Source: Lepidodermella squamata
Lineage: Eukaryota; Gastrotricha
Assembly (NCBI GenBank): GCA_047495785.1
Contig: JBLDXI010000023.1
Location: 930,001 to 994,000 of the forward strand
Length of the DNA: 64,000 nucleotides
Direction: 5' to 3'
The translations under genes and the position numbers were made by a program. Positions within the stretch are counted from its first letter, which is position 1. Every line of letters begins with the position of its first letter. Positions 19,881 to 29,703 of this stretch are shown here, piece by piece. The notes beneath the pieces were generated by a model. It ran no database searches and had not been told where the DNA came from. It saw nothing but the letters and a program-made list of their open reading frames with translations.

Positions 19881-20046
19881 TCTAGAGAGCGAAGTAGGAG
19901 AGCAGACCTGGTAAGGCTAACTGGTAGGAAAGGTCGTCATTAGGGTATCCACTATGGCCTTTGCCCTTGATCACACCACATGGACCACAAGTGAAATGGT
20001 AGGGATAATCTCTAGAATCCTATGCGGTACTTCGCTACTCTCTAGC
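19881..20046. repeat. MITE family copy with CTAGAGAGCGAAGTA ends
   Basis: The left end CTAGAGAGCGAAGTA is mirrored by TACTTCGCTACTCTCTAG at the right. Inside is ACACCACATGGACCACAAGT followed by GGTAGGGATAATC. Related copies are at 24262-24430, 26119-26247 (opposite orientation), 50057-50208 and 61451-61537. Non-coding. Confidence 0.65.
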
Positions 20047-20315
20047 CTATCAAATGAAAAGACTGGGCCTATCGAATGGTGGATCAATGGTGAATGCAAC
20101 TTACTACAATGAGAGATGAAGTGCGAGATTTTCCGCGGCATTAGCGTATTGATAACGTTGAAAGGATTCTAGATACTAACTTGATTGTCTGAAGCATGGG
20201 CGAAAACTATCCCCAAAAACAACAGAAGTTTCGGAAACAGTTTTGTAGAGGTTTTACACATGCAAAATAGCAACCACCAAAGTTTGAAGTTTTTAACGCT
20301 CGTATAGCTATAATA

Positions 20316-21497
20316 CTAGAACAGCTGCAACAGGACGATACTAATCAGCACATATGACGCTAAATACGCAACAAATGTTAGTGAAAAGACTACAACGTCA
20401 ACAGCAAAAGAGAGAGTTATTGTCTTCTCGAGAATCAAAAGCTTTGTGCCCGCGATTTCAGGCAACAAAGCGATAAATCCGCACATCATGGATTCGTAAA
20501 TGACAGACAGTGTAGCGAGAACGCTTTGTGATAGGCAGAAAATGCCCGCAATCATTGGTTTTGGGGTTTTTGGTAAATAAGCTTGAAGATTTTCTTGCAG
20601 AAAGAAAATACCCAACATAACCGTACAAGCGAATACAGGCCGGTCTGGAACCTCGGCCGGGATGAGAAATGACGACAAAATCAACACGCTGAGAAGCACA
20701 CTTGGCCCGAAAAGGTATGTCAAAAAATATTCAGGTTTCCGCTTAAATCCGAAGCTGAAAGTGGCCCTTGAAAAATTGGCCAAATAGCTAAATTGCAGTG
20801 GGCCAAATTCCACCGATCGTTGCGAGGTGTCATGCTCCCAGCCGGAGTTCTCCTTCATGAACGGAGTATCGTAGTATTCATACGAAAAGAACCCGGCATC
20901 GCTGATCTTTGAGAACACGTCACCTTGCAATAGAGCAAATTCGATATTACACGTCTGCTTATCAAAAGGGAAGTACGTCAGGTTCAAATTGCAGTAGGAC
21001 GCGTATTTCCCCGTCAGGCCAAATGAAACAAGCCCTGACGTCACGTTTACGATAGTTTGTCGAAAAAAGCCTTCCGCCATCGCTGGGCTGCCAACCGAAT
21101 TTTCATGGGACAATGTTGGATACCAGTACTGGCTCGGGTCTTCTTTTGATAGGTAATTGATGGCAGGCGGCCATTCGACGCTGCCGTTACACGATACATT
21201 ACGATAGAGATCGGCAATGCATTTTGATTCATAGTTGATCAAGAGTGAAGCGGAAATAGTGAATGTTTCGGAGACATCATTAATTTCTGTTAAAAGTTTT
21301 GGCTGCAGACCCAGGCTAATTAGAGTGGGCTTTCCCTCTAATTCAGTCGGCGAATTGACTGTCGGGCCCAGCCTACAGTTGCTAAGAATCGTTGTAGTAG
21401 GATTGAACGTCCGAAAGCAGTCAGCGATGGCTGGTACAGTAAAGGCACTTTGCAACGTGCAAATTTTGAGAAATCCTTGAAAAATCGAGATAGCCAT
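20316..21497 (-). CDS. Cys-loop ligand-gated ion channel subunit, group B
   Basis: A 393-residue intronless subunit starting at an ATG (MAISIFQGFLKICTLQSAFT leader). The signature is CRLGPTVNSPTELEG, and the Cys-loop is CNLNLTYFPFDKQTC. M1 follows KRKPEYFLTYLFGPS, M2 is PDRPVFACTVMLGIFFLQ, and the M3-M4 connection is LPEIAGTKLLILE. The last 100 or so bases plus the 3' flank are nearly identical to the 24623 gene, indicating a recent duplication or gene conversion. The group B upstream element is at 21566-21589. Confidence 0.9.
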   Translation of the reverse strand: MAISIFQGFLKICTLQSAFTVPAIADCFRTFNPTTTILSNCRLGPTVNSPTELEGKPTLISLGLQPKLLTEINDVSETFTISASLLINYESKCIADLYRNVSCNGSVEWPPAINYLSKEDPSQYWYPTLSHENSVGSPAMAEGFFRQTIVNVTSGLVSFGLTGKYASYCNLNLTYFPFDKQTCNIEFALLQGDVFSKISDAGFFSYEYYDTPFMKENSGWEHDTSQRSVEFGPLQFSYLANFSRATFSFGFKRKPEYFLTYLFGPSVLLSVLILSSFLIPAEVPDRPVFACTVMLGIFFLQENLQAYLPKTPKPMIAGIFCLSQSVLATLSVIYESMMCGFIALLPEIAGTKLLILEKTITLSFAVDVVVFSLTFVAYLASYVLISIVLLQLF

Positions 21498-21565
21498 GAT
21501 AGTGGAATATCACCTACTGGAAGAAATGTTGACATTTAACCATTTGTATGAATTTTTTTCGAAGG

Positions 21566-21589
21566 TCGACAAATGCAATTTCCTGTCCG
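21566..21589 (-). promoter_or_regulatory. Conserved upstream element of group B channel gene
   Basis: On the minus strand it reads GGACAGGAAATTGCATTTGT, matching the elements before the other group B genes. The companion TTTCTTCCAGTAG lies between it and the ATG at 21497. Confidence 0.55.
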
Positions 21590-22797
21590 ATGCATCGCAA
21601 AGCGTTTTCAATAAAAGCAAATATAGCAAAAAAATCTGAAACAAATGCAGAAAACACGGAACCTCTCAAAATCTTAAATACTCTCCAACTTTGATGGTCG
21701 TAGATATTATCAGGGCAAACTACGACGTCGGACCGCCGTTCTTTCAAGTGGCGAAATTATAAATCATCATGGCGTAGCCGCTATGATGAAGGTGATACCT
21801 TCAAAGAGTGCCGAGTGCGGTAACGGATTCCTTCTGAGCTCGTCATGTTTTTTCTGTGACCCATGTATGACGTGGATTGGAACTGAAAAAGTTGCTCATA
21901 AGATATGACGAGCTGCAAAAGACGAGCTACAGTGGCGTAGATATGTTCCGGTTGAGCGATATCGCCGGGTCTAATCTAGTTGAACCCGGTTTTTTCTAAC
22001 CGAATCCACCCGGTTTCATTTATTTCCATCTTCAAAAACCCAGAGAGCTTTGACTGCGTGCGCTAAGAAGTTCTAAGTTGCTCTAAGAATTAAGAATCAC
22101 GGTTTTATTACTATTAACAGGTGTTTGGGCGTATTTTTGTAGAAAATGCCTTAAAAGTCGCTCGTTTAATCTGTTAACTTAATGTCCACAGAGGTCCATT
22201 AGGCAGTGTGCGACTTTCCGAGGGGGAACTCGCCCCCTTCAGATCGGCCAGACAGGATAAGAAACTGAAAAGTTCTGAGAGGTTTGGAGCTTGTTTTGCT
22301 AGAAAATCTTCAAAATGTCCACGTTTCGTTCGTCTTTTTGAAATAATCAGTCATTTGAATTCATTGAAGCCTCGCAAGCCAGCCTATTTTCGCCAGCAGT
22401 GTTGGTAAAATCCTTCCATCCCTGCAGCTCCAGGATCAAATATCACACCTTGGTATTATGCAATTTTGTAACCTTTTTGGACCTGATAATCAGTAGTAAA
22501 TCACGATTTTCAGGTAAATCAACATACGACAGGACGCTCGTCTTTGCTAGTAGACTCAAAAAACGTTTGAGAACCACTGGTCTGAGCAACGGATCATCGA
22601 GAATAGCTTATTAATTGAATGATTTATTCCATCTTAAATAGCGGAACAGGCGCTTAACCGACGGTCACACCTCAAAAAGTTCGGATACGAACCGTACAGA
22701 TTAAAAATTGAACCAAAACTCAACAGTGCAGAAAAAAGTGACACTGCTTAGTTAAACAAAAAAATGACAAATACTTTGAACGGATTTGTAAATTTAC
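21590..22797. other. Intergenic spacer, no gene seen
   Basis: Contains only short unassignable frames. CAGTGGCGTAG at about 21930 resembles the end of a hAT-type element, but I could not find the partner end. Confidence 0.35.
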
Positions 22798-23048
22798 TTG
22801 ATTATCCGTAACAGCATAACACCAATGAGCACATTCGAGACTGAATACGCTATAAATGCAAGTGAGAAGACCACGACGTCGCTAACCAGATGGCAGCAAA
22901 TAATTGTTTTCCAAAGGAACGTATATTTTTTCTTAGCGTTCTTGCAGGACAAATATAGCCAACATAACTGTACAAGCAAAAACAGGCCGATCTGGAACCT
23001 CGGCAGGGATGAGAAATGACGATAAAATCAGTATCCCAAGGAGCAGCC
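22798..23048 (-). pseudogene. Group B ion-channel pseudogene fragment
   Basis: On the minus strand the end of M1 and M2 (LGILILSSFLIPAEVPDRPV, then FACTVMLAIFVLQ) are intact. A deletion then removes the rest of M2, M3 and the start of the loop, joining to KKYTFLWKTIICCHLVSDVV and M4 in another frame. The whole extracellular domain is absent. Residues match the 26379 pseudogene best (KILWKTI, LSNVLIGVILLQIF), so the two probably shared an ancestor. It cannot make a channel. Confidence 0.85.
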
Positions 23049-24600
23049 AAAAACCGAATAATAGGTCATAGCTGGCAGCTGGAACTTTTGCTGAACCTTC
23101 AAGGTTCAAGATAATGATCCTAGTTCCGACTGATTAATTTCGTCATCTGAAGCAATTGATCAGTCTAAAAGGTAAGCCCAACCCCCTAGTTAACATCAAT
23201 CGAATCTCATGGAGCTTGAGTCTCTAGGATCAACTTCTGTGGAAAAAAAGAAACTGAAAAATTCAAGCAAAGGGAACCACATACTAGAACTGGGGAACCA
23301 GAAATGAAACTGCTAGGGTTGACATCCTTTAAGAACATTTACATTTGAGTATTATTTGATATTTCCAGCCATTAATGCCAAAAATGACAATAAGTAGAGA
23401 ATAAATTGAAAGTACCACGATTATCGGTCATCCATGTATCGTTTTGGGAAATAATTGTTTTGGGAATCATTAATTTGCTTAAAAAGTGGATTTTTAGAGA
23501 AATTGCTCTTGAGGGTAACCCAATTGCCAGTTGGGGCGGATTGCTCATAACGGTACGACATATATACGACAATTTTCGAGCTTTTCTATCGAACATTTTG
23601 CTCGCTTCGCTCGCTGATATCCATTTTCCTTTTATTTTCCATTCTCTTAAGCCAACAGTTCCCATTCTCATTAGACCCAATTTTCAATGATCTTGAATCT
23701 GGAATCTCTGTCCGGAAGGAAGTTGGAAATATACCTAAAATTCGTTCCTGTTTAGAGAAAAAAGCAGCTTCGAGATGCCCATTTTTCGCATTTACAGAGG
23801 CGTATCGCCGAAAAATCGGCTCGCTTCGCTCGCATCCAACTCCTATTTTTCCCCTGATTTTATGATAGACAATATAAGAGACCTTACTCCTTACTCCCCT
23901 AGAAAAGCACTGAAGACATCAGGCTTAGGAAAAATAGCATCTGTGATTTTTCAATCGCATATTTACTAGTTTCGCGAATTTTCGAACTTCGAAGCAATGT
24001 ACAGCTTCGCAGCTTAGCGAAAAAAACGAAAAATTTCCAGATTGGCGTACACTTTTTCGCAATTTTTTCCCAGTGGCAGACACTGTTGAGTCACGAAAAA
24101 AAAACGGAGGACTGCTTCGCTCCTTTCTAACCTTGCCCATCGAAAGAAAAGACTTGGGAAAATATTAGATGCGGCTCACTACAGTAAAAAATGTAAGTGC
24201 AAGTTGCTAGCAAGGAGGACCGCGGAACTGTTGGGGATTACAAAAATCGACGAAAATTGGTCCCCCTTTGGTCTTTGACTGAGCTCACCGGACCGATGGA
24301 ACTGGTAAGGGTATCATATCATGCTTCATATGGTTTCATATGGTTTTCCTGTGGGCTGGTACACCACATGGACTAAAAGTGAAATTGGCGAGATAATCCA
24401 TACCATCCCTAGCGGTACTTCGCTCTCGGGTTTATAGTGCTAACTTGAACGTCTGAAGAATACTCTAGCGGAAACTTGAGGTGGAAAAGCAGAAAACAGA
24501 AACTATCCTCAAAAAAAATGGCAGAACTCCGAAAACATTAGTCGGTTTTTATAGGTTTTATCAAAGAAAGAAGGCAACATCCGAAGATGGAACAAGTTTC
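23049..24600. other. Intergenic spacer with short repeated motifs
   Basis: No gene recognised. The motif GCTCGCTTCGCTCG or a variant occurs several times (about 23601-23615, 23819-23834, 24113-24122). Open frames in this part show no domain features and are probably accidental. Confidence 0.4.
24262..24430. repeat. Copy of the CTAGAGAGCGAAGTA MITE family (degraded left end)
   Basis: It contains GGTCCCCCTTTGGTCTTTGA, ACACCACATGGACTAAAAGT and AGCGGTACTTCGCTCTCGGG, all shared with the other copies. The left inverted end has decayed. Confidence 0.55.
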
Positions 24601-24622
24601 TAACGCTCGTATAGCTATAATA

Positions 24623-25804
24623 CTAGAACAGCTGCAACAGGACGATACTAATCAGCACATATGACGCTAAATACGCAACAAATGTTAGTGAAAAGACTAC
24701 AACGTCAACAGCAAAAGAGAGAGATATTGTCTTATTGAGAATCGAAAGCTTTGTGCCCGCGATTTCTGGGAATGAAGCGATAAATCCGCACATCATGGAT
24801 TCGTATATGACACACAGTGTAGCGAGAACGCTTTGTGATAGGCTAAAGATGCCCGCCGCCATCGGCTTTGGGGTCTTCGGTAAATAATCTTGCAGGTTTT
24901 CTTGCAGAAAGAAAATAGCCAACATAACTGTACAAGCGAATACAGGCCGATCTGGAACCTCGGCAGGGATGAGAAATGACGACAGAATCAACACGCTGAG
25001 AAGCACACTTGGCCCGAAAAGGTATGTCAAGAAATATTCAGGTTTCCGCTTAAATCCGAAGCTGAAAGTAGCCCTTGAAAAATTGGCCCATGGGCCGAAA
25101 CTCAGAACACCAAATGTGGCGGTTCGCTGCGAGATGTCATGCTCCCAGCCGGAGTTTTCCTTCATAAATGGAGTATCGTAATATTCGTATGGAAAGAAGA
25201 AGGCACCGCCGATTTTGGAGTACACGTCACCTTGTAGTAAAGCGAATTCGATATTACACGTCTGCTTATCGAAAGGGAAGTGCGTCAGGTCTAAATTGCA
25301 GTAGGACGCGTATTTCCCCGTCAAGTCAAATGAAACAAGTCCCGTCGTCACGTTTACGAAGGTTTGTCGAAAAAAGCCTTCTACAATCGCTGGGCTGCCG
25401 ACCGAATTTTCATGGGACAAGGTTGGATACCAGTATTGGCTCGGGTCTTCCTTTGACAGGTAATCGATGGCAGGAGGCCATTCGACGCTACCATTATACG
25501 ATACATTACGATAGAGATCGGCAATGCATTTTGATTCATAGTTGATCAAGAGTGAAGCGGAAATAGTGAAAGTTTCAGAAACATCGTCGATTTCTGCTAA
25601 CAGTTTTGGTTGTAGTGCTAGCCAAATTAGAGTAGGCTGCCTTTCTAATTCAGTCGGCGAATTGACTGTCGGTCCTATTCTACAGTTGCTCAGGATCGTT
25701 GCAGTTGGATTGAATGTCCGAATACCGTCGATGTTAGCTAGTATAGCCAAGGCATTTAGCAACATGTAAATGATGTGATATGGTTGGAAAAACGAACTAG
25801 CCAT
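24623..25804 (-). CDS. Cys-loop ligand-gated ion channel subunit, group B
   Basis: A 393-residue intronless subunit. The ATG at 25804 (MASSFFQPYHIIYMLLNALA leader) aligns with its paralogs; the frame runs 15 codons further upstream without an ATG. The signature is CRIGPTVNSPTELER, and the Cys-loop is CNLDLTHFPFDKQTC. M1 follows KRKPEYFLTYLFGPS, M2 is PDRPVFACTVMLAIFFLQ, and the short M3-M4 loop is FPEIAGTKLSILN. Nearly identical over long stretches, including the 3' flank, to the 20316 gene 4.3 kb away in the same orientation, so these are recent tandem duplicates with a pseudogene between them. Confidence 0.92.
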   Translation of the reverse strand: MASSFFQPYHIIYMLLNALAILANIDGIRTFNPTATILSNCRIGPTVNSPTELERQPTLIWLALQPKLLAEIDDVSETFTISASLLINYESKCIADLYRNVSYNGSVEWPPAIDYLSKEDPSQYWYPTLSHENSVGSPAIVEGFFRQTFVNVTTGLVSFDLTGKYASYCNLDLTHFPFDKQTCNIEFALLQGDVYSKIGGAFFFPYEYYDTPFMKENSGWEHDISQRTATFGVLSFGPWANFSRATFSFGFKRKPEYFLTYLFGPSVLLSVLILSSFLIPAEVPDRPVFACTVMLAIFFLQENLQDYLPKTPKPMAAGIFSLSQSVLATLCVIYESMMCGFIASFPEIAGTKLSILNKTISLSFAVDVVVFSLTFVAYLASYVLISIVLLQLF

Positions 25805-25883
25805 GATATTGTCATTGCAACTACTGGAAGGAAAGTTGCCTGATAACAATTTAGTTGAGATTTTTATTAGATTTTTTGCAAGC

Positions 25884-25907
25884 TTGCCAGCGGCAATTTC
25901 CTCTCAG
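25884..25907 (-). promoter_or_regulatory. Conserved upstream element of group B channel gene
   Basis: On the minus strand it reads CTGAGAGGAAATTGCCGCTG, about 80 bases before the ATG at 25804. The companion TTTCCTTCCAGTAG lies 18-31 bases before the ATG. Confidence 0.55.
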
Positions 25908-26118
25908 ATGTATCATGAATCGTCGATATCGTTTGCATTTATACAATTTTCTGATACATGTTGAGTTATGGGAAATACACTGGCTTATTAATACGTATCA
26001 GCATTGATTTATTGAAAAATCCAGGTTTCGTCTATCCGCTTATCTAGGCTCGTTATAATTTGTTTCAGGCGTGGTTCAACGCTTAAAACTATTCGAAACC
26101 AAACTATTCGATCTGAAC

Positions 26119-26247
26119 CATAGAGCGAAGTACCGATTGGGATGATCAATAAGTCGGCAATGTGACTTCAGTCAAAGACTAAAGGGGGACCCTTACTTCG
26201 ATATTCCTTATCATTACCAGTTCTGCTGTCCTACTTCACTCTCTGAA
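26119..26247. repeat. Copy of the CTAGAGAGCGAAGTA MITE family, inverted
   Basis: Left end TAGAGCGAAGTACCG and right end CCTACTTCACTCTCTGA are inverted repeats of the family ends. The interior CAGTCAAAGACTAAAGGGGG matches the reverse complement of the copy at 24262. Confidence 0.65.
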
Positions 26248-26378
26248 CTGAACAATAGATTCACAAAAGAAATGTGACGAGTTGCAGAAGAAGGTTGAAG
26301 AAGGATTAAACAGTGGCACAGCAAACTAAAGCAAAGAATGGTCAATTGTTTCAACGGTTGAATTGTATGAACAATTTA

Positions 26379-28356
26379 TTAGAAAATCTGTAACAGAATT
26401 ACACCAATGAGCACATTCGAGAGTAAATACGCTATGAAGGTGAGTGAGAAGACAACTACGTCGACAACCATGTAGCAGCAAATTGTCTTCCAAAGGATCT
26501 TATACCTTTTACTGGCGATGTCTGGCAACAATGTGATGAATCCACACATCATGGATTCGTAAATGACGCACAGCGTTGCTAGAATGGCTTGAGAGAAACT
26601 GAAAATTCCCGCAACCATCGGTTTCGGGGTTTTAGGCAAGTAAGCCTGTAGGTTTTCTTGAAGAACAAAAATAGCCAACATAACTGTACAAGCAAAAACA
26701 GGCCGATCTGGAACCTCGGCAGGGAGGAGAAATGACGATAAAATCAGTATCCCAAGGAGCAGACTCGGAGCGTACAGATACGTCAAGAAATATTGTGGTT
26801 TTCTTTTGAATGTAAAGCTGAAAGTGGCCTTTGAAAAATTGGTAGACGAGTCGAATTTCAGAGGGCCAAATGTCACGGATCGCTGTGAAATGTCATGATC
26901 CCAGCCGGAGTTCTCCTTTAGCCCTACGAGGACTGAAATCTGGGCTCACATTCTAAGCTGAAGGGGCAAATCCCAACCCCAAAAACTAGGAAAGAAAAAC
27001 CAGAGCGGCGGCATAATATTTATGAGTTATTTTTGGTTTTTGGACATTTGCAGGTAAAACTACGATGGCCAACAATTGTTTGATTATTTTTAGATGCTCA
27101 AAGAGGGTAAAATCGTAAAATGACTGGGAATTGTTACTATGGCAACATAGGACGTTCCGATGTTCTTGACAAGTAAACTCGCTGCAAATGAAACACTGAA
27201 TGGCTGAAATTCGGTCCATTTTTCAAGGGCAGATGATTTATCGCCCGTTCTTGGGCCATCAACACTTCGGCTAGTCGCGGCCTCCTGGCGAGCATTTCTG
27301 TAATGCAGGTAAGTAATACAGGTTCGCGGATGGCTCTTTTTAGACCAATACACCTCAACTAGCCAAGAAAGGCCATCATTTCGGTTTTGTCGGTTGAAGT
27401 GTGATCGCCTCCGATTTGCTCGAATCGATTTGTTTCGCGAACGAATAGCAATACGATTCGACAGTAATGAGGAGTTGGAACGCGTCTTTGAAGCTGTCAA
27501 AGTTTCCAGCGGCCTTCAGCCTACGTTCCTACGCAAGGCATTATATGAGTTACTTGTCTTCGACGAGGCACCGGTTGAGATGAAGCCGTTGAAGCTCGAC
27601 GGCTTTTCGCGATGAGGGTAGCGGGCCGCTGATAGCAGCTGGGCCGTCGCTAGGGTCGTCTTCGCTGTCACAATCCGAAGCTGCCCTGGTGTCGCTAGTG
27701 TCTATCTCGGCGTCATCGTCGTGTGAGTACTCCATTGGAATCAGATACGGACATCGTGAAGTCAGAATCCAATCCAGAATCGCAAGCAATTTAGTAGCCG
27801 TGTAACCAATGCCGTAGAGATTTTGTAATTAGTAAAATTTGGTAAAACTTTTAGTTAGAATGGTGATTTCGGAATGACTTTGCCTCATATTTATTGTTCT
27901 GATAACCCACTACATCTCGCTGCTGAGTGGCTAAAGTAATTATTGACAATTTCCAATGCTATCCAGCATAAACGCATTGAAAATTATGGGGTCGGGTTTA
28001 GCCCCTTCAGCTAAAAACGTGACTAAAATTTCAGACTCAATTTGTGAAATAATTATTAGCGGTAGTTGAATGACAATTTGCAGAATTCTTTCTCATGTCC
28101 TAACCTCCCTAGATCTGAAAGGAATTGGCTAAAATCGATAAGGTTGCTGAACAGTAGCAAAAAAACGCGTTTTTTTCTCCTGGTTACCCCACTTAGTCCT
28201 CGGAGGGTTAGGAACGTTGCATCATTAGGATGGAACAGTGCATCAGAGATTCCTGTGTAAGCTGTGCTTTGCATCACAACGAATTCGATTCGGCACACTT
28301 ACGAATCGAAAGGGAAATAGGTCATGTCCAAATTACAGTAGGACGCAAATTCACTT
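26379..28356 (-). pseudogene. Group B ion-channel pseudogene split by a transposon
   Basis: Two pieces of one channel gene flank a mobile element. The upstream piece (28208-28356) carries the Cys-loop region CNLDMTYFPF but has a stop codon where Gln stands in paralogs, and no extracellular sequence before it. It ends in DALFHPNDATFL. The downstream piece (26379-26921) starts with KENSGW and continues through M1, M2 (PDRPVFACTVMLAIFVLQ), M3 and M4 to the stop. Leaving out the element and one copy of the 4-base duplication brings the two halves together in frame as FLKENSGW, which the 3265 gene also has. Confidence 0.88.
26922..28207 (-). mobile_element. Non-autonomous piggyBac-like transposon
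   Basis: A 1286-bp element whose ends read inward as CCCTACGAGGACTGA and CCCTCCGAGGACTAA (13 of 15 identical). It is flanked by TTAG at 26918-26921 and 28208-28211. A second inverted pair (26956-26980 and 27988-28012, AGCTGAAGGGGC and beyond) lies inside. CCCT ends with a 4-bp TTAR duplication fit piggyBac, whose usual target is TTAA. Minus-strand frames keep an acidic N-terminal-like part (27550-27789; YSHDDDAEIDTSD) and a cysteine-rich C-terminal-like part (26986-27219; CFICSEFTCQEHRNVLCC), but no catalytic DDE domain lies between. It is probably an internally deleted relative. Confidence 0.75.
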
Positions 28357-28450
28357 CATTTTCATCACTTCATCAGGGAACTTCATTACATGATTTTGTA
28401 ACCCAGTACCATTAATTGGACAAAAAGAAATATTCGTTTCTCCCCTGCAG

Positions 28451-29449
28451 GCAGGATATTATGAAATGGTACGCCTCCTTCTCGAAAATGGAGCCGATGT
28501 AGACGCGAAAATTGAACGAGAGACTGAGTTCAGCTTCGCCAGTCAAACAACCGCCTTACACGTGGCGGCTTACTCCGGCCAACTCGACATTGCTCGGCTC
28601 TTAGCTGAGAAATTCCACGCCAACGTGTCAGCAATCGATGCGAATGGCAATTCGGCTATGATGTCCCTCTTCCAAACAGCGATACCTAATCATCTGCTTC
28701 GGTCGTATGTCTCACTGGCAGTTTATCTTCCCGACGAATTGCCGGATAGAAGAGACGTGAAGGGACAATCTGCCCTGCACCTTGCAAGTCAGATCAGCAC
28801 AACTGATCCAATGCCCTTCGTTCGGCACTTGATTGAAAGCCGTAAACTCGACGTAGACGCTAGAGACAACAACGGAGACACTCCTCTTCTGATTGCAGCC
28901 AGGGCTGGTAGTTCGCTCAGCCTGGTTCGTTACCTTGTCGAGAAGAGAGCTGATACTAAGGCCGTGAATAACGCCGGAGAAAATTTGCTACTAAGCGCGT
29001 GCAAAGCCGGAAGCAAACGCCGAGGTCTCGATTTTATCAAATTCGCCATTGAAGTCGGTGGCAATAACGTAAATTCCGTGGCTGATGGTAAGCGTTGTGA
29101 CCACCTGATCGTCAACTCAAATCCCCTGTATATGACCAATCAAAATGATGGATATCGGATCCGAGCTGTGAGATACCTAGTTAGTAAGGGGTTCGATCTT
29201 AACCCTCGCGGCGTAGATTCCCCGCTGATGGTCGCAGCCAGGATGGATTCGTTACGATATTTGAACGCCCTGCTTGACATGGGGGCGGATGTGAACGTGA
29301 CCAATCCCGCGGGAAAGACGGCGCTGGATTTCGCACGGGAGAAAAACTATCGAGGCAACGTTGCAAGTCTACTGCGTCTTAAAGCTGTTTCAGGCCAAAA
29401 TTTGACAGGAGTTTCTACTATTACTACACCTGGACGAACTACTACCTGA
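28451..29449 (+). CDS. Ankyrin-repeat protein, type X, probably 5'-truncated
   Basis: The frame is open from a possible splice acceptor (CCCCTGCAG, ending at 28450). The first ATG is 28466. It encodes about 330 residues with roughly eight ankyrin repeats (examples: LLLENGADVDAK, DNNGDTPLLIAARAGSSLS, ALLDMGADVNVTNPAGKTAL) and ends in a short Thr-rich tail (STITTPGRTTT). It is homologous throughout to the 59536-61056 gene but lacks the counterpart of that gene's signal-peptide exon and first 45 residues. A broken channel gene lies right upstream, so a rearrangement may have removed the 5' end. It may be a pseudogene. Confidence 0.7.
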   Translation, partial: AGYYEMVRLLLENGADVDAKIERETEFSFASQTTALHVAAYSGQLDIARLLAEKFHANVSAIDANGNSAMMSLFQTAIPNHLLRSYVSLAVYLPDELPDRRDVKGQSALHLASQISTTDPMPFVRHLIESRKLDVDARDNNGDTPLLIAARAGSSLSLVRYLVEKRADTKAVNNAGENLLLSACKAGSKRRGLDFIKFAIEVGGNNVNSVADGKRCDHLIVNSNPLYMTNQNDGYRIRAVRYLVSKGFDLNPRGVDSPLMVAARMDSLRYLNALLDMGADVNVTNPAGKTALDFAREKNYRGNVASLLRLKAVSGQNLTGVSTITTPGRTTT

Positions 29450-29703
29450 TCGATGATGATGTCAACTGGGAAAAACGCGGTTGCATCTGGCCGGAGACTT
29501 GAGTTCTCGTCAGATGATGCACTCGAAGCTGCCGTAGTTTCATTGGGCGGCCCGAAGTTGAATGTCAGAAATTGGGATCGCAGAAGTAACCTGACTGGAA
29601 ATGTTGGAGTCAGACCTATAGATAATCCGATCAATCAGCATAGATGAGGTTTGTTTGTTTTAGACAAGTCCCTAATTCCTGATTTTAACTCATTTCCTAT
29701 CAG

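Noticed and set aside
21930-21945. CAGTGGCGTAG as the end of a hAT element
   Set aside because: No matching inverted end or 8-bp duplication found, so it is noted only in the spacer entry.
23560-24130. Repeated GCTTCGCTCG motifs as a regulatory array
   Set aside because: Only a few irregular copies with differing surroundings; no gene nearby that they would plausibly control.
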